This document shows, piece after piece, positions 20,750 through 29,432 of a stretch of DNA of 34,627 nucleotides. Made by a program: the position numbers and the translations under genes. How positions within the stretch are numbered: the stretch's first letter is position 1; each line of letters begins with the position of its first letter. Below the pieces are notes generated by a model. It did not search any database. It was given only the letters and a program-made list of their open reading frames with translations, and had not been told where the DNA came from. Origin of the DNA: Thiobacillus denitrificans (lineage in GTDB: Bacteria; Pseudomonadota; Gammaproteobacteria; Burkholderiales; Thiobacillaceae); contig DYFW01000008.1 in assembly GCA_020725005.1 (NCBI GenBank), positions 1 through 34,627 of the forward strand. Reading direction: 5' to 3'.

Positions 20750-21777
20750 GGCCGCGCCCCGCGCAGTATCGTCAGCACGCGCTCCTCGGTGATCAGCCAG
20801 CGGCCGTCGCGCTCGACCAGGCGCAGCTGCTTGACCACGCTGTCGCGATAGCTGTCGGAACGGTAGTGCTGATTGAAGGTCACCAGCGCCTCCCCGTCGG
20901 CGACACGCTCGACCGTGGGCGACTCGATCCTCAGGTCGACGTTGCGTGCCACGCCGAACAGCAGGCGGCGCCGCTTCTCCCACTCGTCGCGGCTGCCGCC
21001 CCCCTGCGGCAGGAAACCGGCGTCGTAGGCGGCGAAATAGCCCGCCTCGTCGCGGCGCGCCCAGGCGTCGGACCACGCCTTCACCGCGGCCAGCACCGCC
21101 GCGTCGAACGCCGGCTGCGTTGCCGGCTCGGGGAAAGGCGGGATCACGTCGGGCCGGATCTGCGCGACGTCGGTCTCGGCCTGCAGGGCAAGCTCGGCCG
21201 GCGGGCGCTTGTTCGGATACGGCGGCACGTCCCTGGGGCTCGGCAGCGGCGGCACGATGCTGGTGGATGGCGTGGATGCGACGGCAGCGGCGGCCGGCGC
21301 CTGGCTTACCGGTTCCGGTGCGGGTTGGGCCGGGGATGGCGCCGTCGGTGCCGCGGGCGCGCTTCGTTCCGGCGCCACGGGCGCGGCTGGCGCCCGTGGT
21401 TGCGCCTGCGGCGCCGGGAGCGGCGTCGAGACAGGTTTCTGCTCCGGGGCCGGGCCGGCGGACGGCAGGTCGCCCTCGATGCGCGCCAGGATATCGCCTT
21501 CGAAGAACAGCGTGAGGCGCTTCTGCTCGGCGAGCCTGCCCGCCTTGTGGTAGACGTAGACGTAGTCCCAGCGGTCGTTGCGGAAGGGGTCGACGACGAG
21601 GGGCGTGCCGAGCAGGAAGCGGACCTGGGAGCGGTTGAGGCCGGGTTTGAGGCGCGCAACGTTTTCCTGGTCGAGCGCATTGCCCTGCTGCACGTCGATG
21701 CGGTGGGGGCCGATCGGGGTGCTGGCGCAGCCCGCCAGCAAACTCAGCAGCAGGGCGGAAATCAGGAGTTGACGCAT
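20746..21777 (-). CDS. bamE: BamE-type outer-membrane lipoprotein with Pro/Ala linker and C-terminal NTF2-like domain
   Basis: BamE is the lipoprotein of the BAM outer-membrane protein insertion complex. The 343-residue product has a lipoprotein signal ending LLAGC (Cys17). A BamE (SmpA/OmlA) domain covers about residues 30-104, with [16 protein letters not shown] and DYVYVYHK. The protein then continues unusually: a Pro/Ala-rich linker (about 105-222) and a C-terminal alpha/beta domain (about 223-343). That domain carries [22 protein letters not shown] and DGRWLITEE, resembling the NTF2-like domain found after some L,D-transpeptidases. Usual BamE proteins have 110-180 residues. One frame runs through with no stop, so this is a real fusion. 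It is divergent from fur and overlaps dapB. Confidence 0.88.
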   Translation of the reverse strand: MRQLLISALLLSLLAGCASTPIGPHRIDVQQGNALDQENVARLKPGLNRSQVRFLLGTPLVVDPFRNDRWDYVYVYHKAGRLAEQKRLTLFFEGDILARIEGDLPSAGPAPEQKPVSTPLPAPQAQPRAPAAPVAPERSAPAAPTAPSPAQPAPEPVSQAPAAAAVASTPSTSIVPPLPSPRDVPPYPNKRPPAELALQAETDVAQIRPDVIPPFPEPATQPAFDAAVLAAVKAWSDAWARRDEAGYFAAYDAGFLPQGGGSRDEWEKRRRLLFGVARNVDLRIESPTVERVADGEALVTFNQHYRSDSYRDSVVKQLRLVERDGRWLITEERVLTILRGARP

Positions 21778-21796
21778 GGCCGGGACACCGGAAGGG

Positions 21797-21830
21797 TTGA
21801 GACGACGGAAAAAAACGTATCATAACGTAT
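21797..21830. promoter_or_regulatory. bamE-fur divergent promoter region with AACGTAT direct repeat
   Basis: AACGTAT occurs at 21814-21820 and again at 21824-21830, 10 bases apart and so on the same face of the helix. For bamE, TATGAT (21824-21819, minus strand) is a good -10 without a clear -35. For fur, TTGAGA at 21797-21802 is a fair -35 with TCATAA 17 bases on. The two promoters overlap the repeat. No classical Fur box is visible. Confidence 0.45.
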
Positions 21831-21855
21831 TCGCGTTTCCGTTCCGGAGCCTCCG

Positions 21856-22305
21856 TTGAGCAATCCGTCCGATCTCAAGAGCATCGGTCTCAAGGCCACC
21901 CTGCCGCGCCTGAAAATCCTCGACCTGTTCGAGCAGAGCGACAAGCGCCACATGACCGCCGAGGAGATCTACCGCCTGCTGTCGGACGAAGGCCAGGACA
22001 TCGGCCTGGCGACGGTCTACCGGGTGCTCACCCAGTTCGAGCAGGCGGGGCTCCTGATCCGCCACCACTTCGACAGCGACAAGGCGGTGTTCGAGCTCAA
22101 CCAGGGCGATCACCACGACCATCTGGTGTGCCTGCAATGCGGCAAGGTCGAGGAATTCGTCGACGCCGAGATCGAGAAACGCCAGCAGCGCATCGCCAGG
22201 GAACGCGGCTTCACCATCCACGACCACTCGCTGCAGATCTACGCCGACTGCGTCCGGGAAAACTGCCCCAACCGCAAGTCCGGCAACAGCCGTCAGCGCA
22301 CGTAA
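21856..22305 (+). CDS. fur: Ferric uptake regulator Fur
   Basis: Fur is the iron-responsive repressor. The 149 residues have the winged-helix DNA-binding domain ([15 protein letters not shown], then [17 protein letters not shown]) and the metal/dimerisation part with [17 protein letters not shown] and CVRENC. The HHDH and CxxC motifs favour true Fur over PerR or Zur. I chose a TTG start at 21856: GGAG lies six bases upstream. An unusual feature is the end: its last 13 bases overlap the end of the convergent BtuF-like gene. fur divergent from bamE is a common betaproteobacterial arrangement. Confidence 0.96.
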   Translation: MSNPSDLKSIGLKATLPRLKILDLFEQSDKRHMTAEEIYRLLSDEGQDIGLATVYRVLTQFEQAGLLIRHHFDSDKAVFELNQGDHHDHLVCLQCGKVEEFVDAEIEKRQQRIARERGFTIHDHSLQIYADCVRENCPNRKSGNSRQRT

Positions 22306-23153
22306 GGCGCCACGCCTCCGCACAATTCGGCGATGCCATCGATCAGGCGCGGCGTCGGCCGGTGCAGGCGGTCGGCATTCACCCGCACGAAGGCGTCGCG
22401 GCGCACCGCCGGCAGGCGCGCATGGGCCCGCCAGGTCGCCCGCGGATCGGGGGCGTCACTGCCGCTCACGATCAGTTCCGGCGCCCGGCGCAGCACCGCC
22501 TCGCGCGACACCACCGGCGCGGCGGCGTCGAGATCGTCGAACACGTTGCGTGCGCCGCAGATCGCCAGGGCGTCGCTGATCCAGTGGCGACCGCCCACCG
22601 TCATCAGCGGGCGATCCCACACCTGGTAGAACGCCCGTGCCGGCGGCTGGCGCGTCGCCGGCACGCGCAACGCCGCCAGCCGGACGTCGAAATCCTGCGC
22701 CGCCGCCCGTCCCGCTGCCGCGTGGCCGCTCGCCTCGCCGACCAGCCGCAGCAGGCGCGGCACGTCGGACAACACGCGCGCCTCGGTGTGCAGCAGCGGC
22801 AGGCCCAGTTGGCGCAGGCGATGCAGGTCCGCCGCACGGTTGCCGCCTTGCCACGCCACGACGAGGTCGGGCTTCAGCGCGAGGATGCGCTCAAGGTTGA
22901 TGCGCTGGATGTCGCCCACCCGCGGCAGCGCCTGCACCGCTTCGGGATAGTCGCTGGCGCTGTCGACGCCAACCAGCTGCGGACCGGCGCCGACGGCGAA
23001 CAGCAGTTCGGTCAGATGCGGCGTGAGCGACACGATGCGCTGCGGCGGGCGCGCCAGTTCGAGGGTGTGGCCGGCATCATCGACGACACGCAGCGGCGCC
23101 GCCGATGCCGGCAGGGCCAGCCCGAGCAGGCCGGCCAGGAGCAGCCGGATCAC
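22293..23153 (-). CDS. btuF: BtuF-like periplasmic cobalamin-binding protein
   Basis: This is a periplasmic substrate-binding protein of the helical-backbone metal-receptor class (PF01497), probably binding cobalamin for an ABC importer. The 286 residues start with a signal peptide ([17 protein letters not shown]), followed by [19 protein letters not shown] and the second lobe with [10 protein letters not shown]. The GTG at 23153 overlaps the stop of the upstream phosphatase (GTGA). The CobC-like neighbour supports a vitamin B12 role over iron-siderophore binding. No permease or ATPase gene is nearby, so partners must lie elsewhere. The 3' end overlaps fur by 13 bases. Confidence 0.85.
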   Translation of the reverse strand: MIRLLLAGLLGLALPASAAPLRVVDDAGHTLELARPPQRIVSLTPHLTELLFAVGAGPQLVGVDSASDYPEAVQALPRVGDIQRINLERILALKPDLVVAWQGGNRAADLHRLRQLGLPLLHTEARVLSDVPRLLRLVGEASGHAAAGRAAAQDFDVRLAALRVPATRQPPARAFYQVWDRPLMTVGGRHWISDALAICGARNVFDDLDAAAPVVSREAVLRRAPELIVSGSDAPDPRATWRAHARLPAVRRDAFVRVNADRLHRPTPRLIDGIAELCGGVAPYVR

Positions 23154-23746
23154 GGTTCGATGCGCGTGCGGCCGTGGAATATCAGGCTCGCATGCCCGGA
23201 TTCGAAACGCAGGCGGGTGAACGACGCGGTCGCCACCTCGATGCGGTAGGCGTGTTCCAGCGGGATGCGCAGCGCCCACGCGAGCGCCATGCGCATCACC
23301 CCGGCATGCCCCACCAGCAGCACGTGCTGGCCGGCGTGCTGCGCCAGCAACGCGTCGAGCGCGGCCGCGACGCGCGCATGGAAATCGGCCAGCGGCTCGG
23401 CGCCCGCGGGACGCGCATTGACCGGGTCGGCCTTGAAGCGCATCAGCGTACCCGGCGACTCGGCCTCGATCTCGGCGGCCGACTTGCCTTCCCAGACGCC
23501 GAAGCCGACTTCCTTCAGGCGTTCGTCGAGCCTGAGCGGCAGGGCGTGTCGCGCGGCCAGTGTTTCGGCGAATTCCCGGCAGCGCAGGAGCGGCGAGGAC
23601 ACGACGTGATGCCACGGCGCGGCCTCGCCGACGGCGGCGCGCATCTGCGCCCAGCCCTTCTCCGACAGCGGATCGTCGACCTGGCCGCGATAGCGGCGCC
23701 CGCCCACCGGCTCGCCGTGGCGCATGAGGTCGATGAGCGTAATCAC
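23150..23746 (-). CDS. cobC: Histidine phosphatase, CobC/alpha-ribazole phosphatase-like
   Basis: This is a phosphoglycerate-mutase-type phosphatase; CobC removes the 5'-phosphate of alpha-ribazole or adenosylcobalamin phosphate. The 198 residues have the phosphohistidine motif LMRHGEP (His near residue 10), the [11 protein letters not shown] motif and a second catalytic His in [11 protein letters not shown]. The start is GTG at 23746, overlapping the proB stop (GTGA). The downstream BtuF-like gene suggests cobalamin salvage. Fold and catalysis are certain; the substrate is inferred from context, and another phosphomonoester remains possible. Confidence 0.8.
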   Translation of the reverse strand: MITLIDLMRHGEPVGGRRYRGQVDDPLSEKGWAQMRAAVGEAAPWHHVVSSPLLRCREFAETLAARHALPLRLDERLKEVGFGVWEGKSAAEIEAESPGTLMRFKADPVNARPAGAEPLADFHARVAAALDALLAQHAGQHVLLVGHAGVMRMALAWALRIPLEHAYRIEVATASFTRLRFESGHASLIFHGRTRIEP

Positions 23747-24864
23747 GCCAGCAACACCAGGTTGTCGCGATGGATGAGCTCGGGTTCGTCGAGATAGCCG
23801 AGTTCGGCCTCGATCGCGGACGACGGCTTGCCCGCGATGCGGCGCGCCTCGCTGGCGCTGTAGTTGACCAGCCCGCGCGCGATCTCATTGCCTTCGGCAT
23901 CGACCACGGCGACGACCTCGCCGCGCGCGAATTCGCCGGTCACGGCCTTCACGCCGACCGGCAGGAGGCTCTTGCCTTCCTCGCGCAGGGCGCGCACCGC
24001 GCCGTCGTCGAGCACCACCCCGCCCCGCAATTGCAGGTGGTCGGCGAGCCACTGCCGGCGCGCGGCCAGCGGCGCCTGACGCGCGACCAGCTGGCTGCCG
24101 ATGGCTTCACCCGCCGCCAGACGCAGCAGCACGCGCTCCTCGCGGCCGCTGCAGATCACCGTGTGCGCGCCGCTCCGGGCCGCGCGCTTGGCGGCGAGGA
24201 TCTTGGTCAGCATGCCGCCGGTGCCGACGCCGCTGCCCGCCCCGCCCGCCATGCGCTCGAGTTCGGGATCGCCCGCGTGGGCATCCATGACCAGCGTCGC
24301 CGCGGGATCTTTCCGCGGGTCCGCCGTGTAGAGTCCGGGCTGGTCGGTGAGGATGACGAGGCAGTCGGCTTCGATGAGGTTGGTCACCAGCGCGCCGAGC
24401 GTATCGTTGTCGCCGAGGCGGATCTCGTCGGTGGCGACGGTGTCGTTCTCGTTGATGATGGGCACCACGCGCAGCGCGAGCAGCGTTCGCAAGGTCGAGC
24501 GCGCATTGAGGTAGCGCGTGCGGTCGGCGAGATCCTCGTGGGTGAGCAGCACCTGCGCGGCCGCGAGGCCGTGGGTGCGGAAAATCGACTCGTACGCCTG
24601 CACCAGGCCCATCTGGCCGACCGCCGCGGCCGCCTGCAGTTCGTTCACCGCCTTCGGGCGCTTCTTCCAGCCGAGCCGCGCGATGCCCTCGGCGATCGCA
24701 CCGGAGGACACCAGCACCACTTCCTTGCCCTGTTCGGTCAGCGCCGCGATCTGTTCCGCCCAGCGCGACAGCGCGACATGGTCGAGCCCGCGCCCCTCCG
24801 CCGTGACGAGGCTCGAACCGACCTTGACGACGATGCGTCGCGCCTGTTTGACAACCGAATGCAT
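23743..24864 (-). CDS. proB: Glutamate 5-kinase
   Basis: ProB phosphorylates glutamate in the first step of proline synthesis. The 373 residues have the amino-acid kinase domain ([56 protein letters not shown]) and a C-terminal PUA domain (from about residue 280, with [16 protein letters not shown]). Length equals the full two-domain form. The ATG at 24864 shares one base with the stop of the CNP1-like gene. proB next to a CNP1-like gene is common in betaproteobacteria, usually near obgE, which is absent here. The two downstream genes are B12-related, not proA. Confidence 0.97.
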   Translation of the reverse strand: MHSVVKQARRIVVKVGSSLVTAEGRGLDHVALSRWAEQIAALTEQGKEVVLVSSGAIAEGIARLGWKKRPKAVNELQAAAAVGQMGLVQAYESIFRTHGLAAAQVLLTHEDLADRTRYLNARSTLRTLLALRVVPIINENDTVATDEIRLGDNDTLGALVTNLIEADCLVILTDQPGLYTADPRKDPAATLVMDAHAGDPELERMAGGAGSGVGTGGMLTKILAAKRAARSGAHTVICSGREERVLLRLAAGEAIGSQLVARQAPLAARRQWLADHLQLRGGVVLDDGAVRALREEGKSLLPVGVKAVTGEFARGEVVAVVDAEGNEIARGLVNYSASEARRIAGKPSSAIEAELGYLDEPELIHRDNLVLLA

Positions 24865-25370
24865 CAGTACCTCGCCTGCTTGAGATTGCGCACCGCCTCG
24901 GCGGCACTGTGGACGCTGATCCCGCCGGGGCAGAAGAATTCCTCGAACAGCGGCTTGTGATAGGAAAGCAGCGAGCGCAGCTTGATCGGTTCCCAGCCGG
25001 CGCTGCGCGCCTTCGACCAGGTGCCGTCGGCCTGGCCGTAGGCGTACAGACGTCGCTCGCGCGTCTCGCAGCGCATCCCCTCGAAGGAAACATTGCGCGC
25101 GCCGCCGGCAGCATCGATCACCACGGTGTAGCGCACGACCTTGTCCTCGCCCACGCTGATCGAGGCCGTGTCGATGGCGTGGCGGTTGCGCGTGGCCGAC
25201 GACACCGCGAATTCGACCAGGTTCTCGGCCTTGGGGTAGGCGGGCAGCTGGGCGGCCACCTCCACCCATGGCTTGTCGGCCTCGAATTCGCGGTCGAAAC
25301 TGCCCCAGGTGCTTTGCGCTTGGGCCGCCAGCGGCAGCAACAGCGCCATCGTCAGCAAGATTTTTTTCAT
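24864..25370 (-). CDS. CNP1-like family secreted protein (function unknown)
   Basis: This 168-residue protein has a Sec signal peptide ([19 protein letters not shown], cut near residue 19) and the conserved CNP1-like body (PF08750): [41 protein letters not shown] and [12 protein letters not shown]. Two cysteines could form a disulfide in the periplasm. Members are often found next to proB, but no function is established. The start at 25370 follows from the signal peptide. It shares one base with proB. Confidence 0.85.
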   Translation of the reverse strand: MKKILLTMALLLPLAAQAQSTWGSFDREFEADKPWVEVAAQLPAYPKAENLVEFAVSSATRNRHAIDTASISVGEDKVVRYTVVIDAAGGARNVSFEGMRCETRERRLYAYGQADGTWSKARSAGWEPIKLRSLLSYHKPLFEEFFCPGGISVHSAAEAVRNLKQARY

Positions 25371-25418
25371 GCCGGCATTCTAGGGTTTTGCAGGGGCGCT
25401 GTCTGCATGGGCGTTCGC

Positions 25419-26033
25419 CTACTGGCGCTCGGAATAGGTCGGCAGGGTGAGGCGGAAGGCCATCGCGGCGAGGCGCACGCCGAGCACGATCGTCATGCCT
25501 GCCCAGGCCGCGACGACCGGCGACACGCCGAGCGCCTGCAGCGCGACCAGCGCCAGCGCACCGGCCCACGCCGCCGTGGCATACAGTTCGCCGCGCACGA
25601 AAATCAGCGGCACCTCGTTGCACAGCACGTCGCGCAGCACGCCGCCGACGACGCCGGTGATCACGCCGAGCAGGGTCGCCACCAGCCAGGGCGCCTGCCA
25701 GGCCAGCGCGATCTGCGTGCCGACCACGGTGAACAGCGCAAGCCCGAGCGCATCGGGAATCAGGAACAGCCGCGGCGGCAGGCGCAGGCCGCGCACCACG
25801 AAGAAGACCACCAATGTCGTCGCCAGCGCGACTATCAGGTAGACCTGATCGGATATCCAGAATACCGGCCGTCCCAGCAGCACGTCGCGCACCGTGCCGC
25901 CGCCGAGCGCGGTCGCGCTGCCGACCATCATCACGCCGATGAGATCCATGCGCTTGCGGCCGGCGTCGAGCACGCCGGTCAATGCGTTGACCGCCACGGC
26001 AGACAGGCCGGCCCAGTACAGCAGGTTATCCAT
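25419..26033 (-). CDS. UPF0126/TRIC-family membrane protein
   Basis: This 204-residue inner-membrane protein has two repeats of the UPF0126 (PF03458, 'glycine transporter') unit. It has about seven hydrophobic helices and the paired [10 protein letters not shown] and [13 protein letters not shown] motifs, one per repeat. Bacterial homologues fold like eukaryotic TRIC trimeric cation channels, so a small-cation channel is likely; glycine transport is only the historical label. The start at 26033 excludes a long Arg/Pro-rich upstream extension antisense to the CDF gene. A 6-bp hairpin (26044-26059) lies just ahead of the start. The CNP1-like gene follows after 48 bases. Confidence 0.88.
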   Translation of the reverse strand: MDNLLYWAGLSAVAVNALTGVLDAGRKRMDLIGVMMVGSATALGGGTVRDVLLGRPVFWISDQVYLIVALATTLVVFFVVRGLRLPPRLFLIPDALGLALFTVVGTQIALAWQAPWLVATLLGVITGVVGGVLRDVLCNEVPLIFVRGELYATAAWAGALALVALQALGVSPVVAAWAGMTIVLGVRLAAMAFRLTLPTYSERQ

Positions 26034-26110
26034 GGTGGCTGACGCAGGCCGCCGCCTGCTCGCATGAAGGACGGCCAGTATCGCAAGAATTCCGCCGCGC
26101 CGCACCGCGC

Positions 26111-26116
26111 TAGAAT
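26111..26116 (+). promoter_or_regulatory. Predicted -10 box of the CDF transporter gene
   Basis: TAGAAT lies 31 bases before the ATG and has a poor -35 (near 26090). The expected leader is about 25 bases and shows no ribosome site. The 114-base region also serves the divergent UPF0126 gene, for which I could not pick a convincing promoter. Confidence 0.35.
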
Positions 26117-26147
26117 GCGGGGGTTGCCCACTCGCCCGTCCAACCGC

Positions 26148-27056
26148 ATGCTTCCCGCCTCGCTCAAGCGCTACGCCTGGCTTTCCATCGGCGCCGCCGT
26201 GGCGACCATCCTGCTCAAGGGCTGGGCGTGGTGGCTCACCGGTTCGGTCGGCCTGCTCTCCGACGCGCTGGAATCCTTCGTCAACCTCGCGGGGGCGCTG
26301 ATGGCGCTGGCCATGCTCACGCTGGCGGCGATGCCCGCCGACGACAATCACGCGCATGGCCATGGCAAGGCGGAGTATTTCTCCAGCGCTTTCGAGGGCG
26401 GGCTCATCCTCATCGCCGCGCTCGGCATCGCCTACGCGGCTATCGATCGCCTGATCCATCCGCAGCCGCTCGAAGCCGTCGGCATCGGGCTTGCGGTCTC
26501 GGCCGTCGCCTCGATCATCAATCTCGCCACCGCGCGCATACTCATGCGGGTCGGGCGGCAATCGCGTTCGATCACGCTGGAAGCCGACGCCCATCACCTG
26601 ATGACCGACGTCTGGACCTCGGCCGGCGTCATCGTCGGCGTCGCGCTGGTGGGGGCGACCGGCTGGCTGTGGCTCGACCCCGTGATCGCGCTCGCCGTCG
26701 CGGCGAATATCGTGTGGACCGGCTGGCAGCTGTTACGGCGCTCGGCGGGCGGGCTGATGGACGTGTCGCTGGAAGCGGACGAACTGCAGGCGATCGAGCG
26801 CGTGCTCGACGACTACCGCCGGCAGGGACTGGACTTCCACGCGCTACGCACCCGCCAGGCGGGGGCGCGCGCCTTTGTCACCTTGCACGTGCTGGTGCCG
26901 GGCGCGTGGAGCGTCCAGCACGGCCACGACTGGTCGGAACGCATCGAGGCCGACATCCGTCGCGCAGTGCCGGCCGCCCACGTGACCACGCACCTGGAGC
27001 CGCTCGAGGATCTGCTCTCGCTGGCCGATCAGGGCCTGGACCGCCCCCCGGACTGA
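26148..27056 (+). CDS. Cation diffusion facilitator (divalent metal exporter)
   Basis: This is an inner-membrane H+-coupled exporter of divalent metals, of the CDF family. The 302 residues have six helices; helix II carries [17 protein letters not shown] and helix V carries [14 protein letters not shown], the HxxxD half of the transport site. A His-rich loop ([13 protein letters not shown]) follows helix II, and the cytosolic domain ends with [10 protein letters not shown]. Helix II has D and N/E residues where FieF has DxxxD, so the metal (Zn, Fe, Mn or Co) cannot be named. I chose the start at 26148 ([13 protein letters not shown]). The 3' end overlaps the convergent DUF2784 gene by 28 bases. 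Confidence 0.92.
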   Translation: MLPASLKRYAWLSIGAAVATILLKGWAWWLTGSVGLLSDALESFVNLAGALMALAMLTLAAMPADDNHAHGHGKAEYFSSAFEGGLILIAALGIAYAAIDRLIHPQPLEAVGIGLAVSAVASIINLATARILMRVGRQSRSITLEADAHHLMTDVWTSAGVIVGVALVGATGWLWLDPVIALAVAANIVWTGWQLLRRSAGGLMDVSLEADELQAIERVLDDYRRQGLDFHALRTRQAGARAFVTLHVLVPGAWSVQHGHDWSERIEADIRRAVPAAHVTTHLEPLEDLLSLADQGLDRPPD

Positions 27057-27430
27057 TCGCGCCGCCGACGCGCCCGGCAAACCCAGGCGTAGATCGCGAG
27101 GTTCACGACGACGACTCCAGTCCCCAGCCACAGTTGCACTGCCGGCGTGAGCTGCGCCGGATACAGCACCGGCAGGAGGTAATGCTCGACGAAGCCGCCA
27201 CGGTAGCCCGCCTCCCCCGCCTGCGCCCGCAGCGTGTTCTCGAGCGGCGTCAGCGGGCAGACCGCCCCGGCAAACTCGATCGCCGCGCCCCATGTCGCGG
27301 CAGGCAGATGGACCCAGGCCAGGCGCGGCCAGCGCAGCAGCAACAGGCCGCCGGCGAGGACGAAGGCGACGAACACCAGGTGGACAAGGACCAGGGCATC
27401 CGCCAGGAAGGCGGCCACCTGCGGGTTCAC
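27029..27430 (-). CDS. DUF2784 small membrane protein
   Basis: This 133-residue protein matches DUF2784 (PF10861). It has an N-terminal helix [21 protein letters not shown], the hallmark [16 protein letters not shown] with its cysteine, then [16 protein letters not shown] and a C-terminal helix. Three to four membrane helices are likely. Function is unknown. The start is GTG at 27430, three bases past the cfa stop, so it is probably co-transcribed with cfa. Its 3' end overlaps the convergent CDF gene by 28 bases, and the Arg-rich tail ([14 protein letters not shown]) lies in that overlap. Confidence 0.82.
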   Translation of the reverse strand: MNPQVAAFLADALVLVHLVFVAFVLAGGLLLLRWPRLAWVHLPAATWGAAIEFAGAVCPLTPLENTLRAQAGEAGYRGGFVEHYLLPVLYPAQLTPAVQLWLGTGVVVVNLAIYAWVCRARRRRDQSGGRSRP

Positions 27431-27433
27431 GCG

Positions 27434-28645
27434 TCAGCCGCCGGCGTAGATGTGATCGCGACGGAAGGGATAGCCCGGCTGCTGGCCGTCGACGCCCTTG
27501 CCGGCGAGGATCTGCCACAACTCCAGCCAGCCACGGTCGAAGGCGTGCGCCGAGCCCGCCATGTAGATGCGCCAGATGCGGTATTTCTGCTCGCCGATGA
27601 GGCGGCGCGCGGCCTCGGCGTGCCGCTCCAGCCGGGTGACCCAGTGCCACAGGGTCTTCGCGTAGTGCGGGCGCAGGTTCTCGGCGTCGAGGCACTCGAG
27701 GCCGCTGCCGGCCGCGGCACGAAAGACCTCGTGCGCATGCACGAGCTCGCCCCCGGGAAAGACGTAGTCGTCGATGAACTCGGCGATGCCGCCGCCGAGC
27801 CCCGCGGCGTCCGGTGTCGCCGTCGTGATGCCGTGGTTCAGCACGAGCCCGCCCGGCTTCAGGAGGGCGTGGATCTTCCTGAAATAGGCGGCGAGATTGG
27901 CACGACCGACGTGCTCGAACATGCCGACGCTGGCGATCTTGTCGAAGCCGCCCGCCTCCGGCACGTCGCGATAGTCCATGCGTCGCACCTCGACCCGGCC
28001 GGCGAGGCCGCGGGCGGCGATCTGTTCGCTCACCCAGGCGTGCTGGTCGTCCGACAGCGTGATGCCGACCGCTTCCGCCCCGTAGCGCTCGGCCGCGTGC
28101 AGGATCAGGCCGCCCCAGCCGCAGCCGATGTCGAGGAATCGCTCGCCCGGCTTGAGGTCGAGCTTGCGGCAAATGTGATCGAGCTTGGCCTCCTGCGCGG
28201 CGTCCAGGCTCATGTCCGGGTCCCTGAAGTAGGCGCACGAATAGACGCGGCGCGCATCCAGCCAGAGGCCGTAGAAGTCGTTGGAAACGTCGTAGTGGTA
28301 CTGGATGTTCTTGCGGTCGCGGGCGCGCGTGTGGCGCCACCATTTCCAGCTGTCGGAACCGGTCCTCGGCTTGCAGTCGCCCGCGTTGCACAGGCGGTCG
28401 CCGAGCGCCAGGATGTCGCGCACGTCGCCCTCCAGGTCGAGGTGGCCCTCGACGTAGGCCCGCGCGAGCGCGCCGAGGCTGGGGTCGGCCATCGCCTTGA
28501 GGCTCGCCGGCTGGTGCAGTCGCACCCTGACCGCGGCCGCGTCCTGCATGCCGACGCGCTCGCCGTTCCACAGTTCGACCGTCACCGGCAGCCCGGCCGC
28601 TTCGACCCGGCGCCGCACCTGATTGACCAGCATTTGATCCAGCAT
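27434..28645 (-). CDS. cfa: Cyclopropane-fatty-acyl-phospholipid synthase
   Basis: This enzyme transfers a methylene group from S-adenosylmethionine to unsaturated acyl chains of membrane phospholipids, a stress and stationary-phase adaptation. The 403 residues have a lipid-binding N-terminal part, HYDVSNDFYGLWLD (about 117-130), the SAM motif FLDIGCGWGG (170-179) and ASVGMFEHVG. The bicarbonate-site region includes FIDDYVFPGG. The ATG at 28645 has a strong GAGGAGG site. Members annotated as Cfa vary in reaction (cyclopropanation versus 10-methyl), but the close Cfa motifs favour cyclopropanation. DUF2784 follows. Confidence 0.94.
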   Translation of the reverse strand: MLDQMLVNQVRRRVEAAGLPVTVELWNGERVGMQDAAAVRVRLHQPASLKAMADPSLGALARAYVEGHLDLEGDVRDILALGDRLCNAGDCKPRTGSDSWKWWRHTRARDRKNIQYHYDVSNDFYGLWLDARRVYSCAYFRDPDMSLDAAQEAKLDHICRKLDLKPGERFLDIGCGWGGLILHAAERYGAEAVGITLSDDQHAWVSEQIAARGLAGRVEVRRMDYRDVPEAGGFDKIASVGMFEHVGRANLAAYFRKIHALLKPGGLVLNHGITTATPDAAGLGGGIAEFIDDYVFPGGELVHAHEVFRAAAGSGLECLDAENLRPHYAKTLWHWVTRLERHAEAARRLIGEQKYRIWRIYMAGSAHAFDRGWLELWQILAGKGVDGQQPGYPFRRDHIYAGG

Positions 28646-28706
28646 ACGCCCTCCTCGAGGAATGGCGGCGAGATTGATGTCGTCGCTTTGCCGCCCTGGC
28701 TACACC

Positions 28707-29291
28707 TTAGGCCAAATCCAACACCAGCGCTGCGCGAATGTTTTCCGGCAGCGTGACCGGCGCCACGGTATAGGCCGGCAGGTCGATGCCCATGCGGATC
28801 GCGGCGCCCGACTTGGCGGCGGCGATCGAAGCGGGATCGAGCTCGAAACGCAGGAAATGCACCGACGAGGTCTTATCCTCGTTTTCGCGTTCGAGATCCT
28901 CGTCGGCAATCGCGTAGATCCTGGGCCGGTCGGCGACCTGCACCCAGACCTGGTCCTCGATGCCTTTGAGTCTCGCCAGCGCAGCCTTGCGCTCGTCCGG
29001 GTCGGAATACTGGATCATCATGGTGGCTTTCCAGTTGGTTCCGTCCGGGATCAACGGGTTGTAGGCGTCGAGCTCGTCCTGGATGCCCGCTTCCTCGAAG
29101 GTGCGCTCGGCGCGCAGCATTTCCTGGATCTGGTAGCGCATGGTCTTCTCGTCTTCGAAAATCAGCGTGACGTGGTCGCCAAGGTCGACCATGCGGTTCT
29201 TCTTGTGCGCCATGACCTCGGCGCGCATCTGCGGGCGCACCTTGGCGTAGCCTTCCAGCGTCAACAGGCTGTCACGGGTGATCTGCGGCAT
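28707..29291 (-). CDS. DUF3501 family protein, partner of the rubrerythrin/Fe-S gene set
   Basis: This 194-residue soluble protein matches DUF3501 (PF12007): ITRDSLLTLEGYAKVRPQ at the start, VTLIFEDEKTMRYQIQEM, then LIPDGTNWKATMMIQYSD and a C-terminal VHFLRFELD. There is no signal peptide and no cysteine. Function is unknown. The start at 29291 (MPQITRDS) has AAGGAG six bases upstream; an in-frame ATG 33 bases earlier is less likely. It lies downstream of rubrerythrin and the Fe-S protein, an arrangement I recognise from many proteobacteria, but a 141-base repeat-bearing gap precedes it. Confidence 0.87.
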   Translation of the reverse strand: MPQITRDSLLTLEGYAKVRPQMRAEVMAHKKNRMVDLGDHVTLIFEDEKTMRYQIQEMLRAERTFEEAGIQDELDAYNPLIPDGTNWKATMMIQYSDPDERKAALARLKGIEDQVWVQVADRPRIYAIADEDLERENEDKTSSVHFLRFELDPASIAAAKSGAAIRMGIDLPAYTVAPVTLPENIRAALVLDLA

Positions 29292-29338
29292 GGGGTTCTC
29301 CTTGCACAATGCGGGTTGAATCAAGCTTGTTCACCACC

Positions 29339-29410
29339 AAGACCCGGGGAAATCCGAAAGGCATCACGCACGCTGCCGGTCCGGGATGTTTTCGTTTTCC
29401 TCGATGTCTT
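29339..29410. repeat. Imperfect inverted-repeat element between the Fe-S protein gene and DUF3501
   Basis: The arms at 29339-29365 (AAGAC..GGGGAAA..CGAAA..CATC) and 29385-29410 (complement of AAGAC..GAGGAAAA..CGAAAA..CATC) pair over about 25 bases with small bulges around a 19-base loop. The flank carries AAGCTTGTTCACCACC, and the right side CTTCGTGTCT, both typical of a dispersed hairpin family. The element resembles the one at 30797-30913, so the two bracket the Fe-S gene. No open frame lies inside. Confidence 0.6.
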
Positions 29411-29432
29411 CGTGTCTATGTAGTCGACTGGT

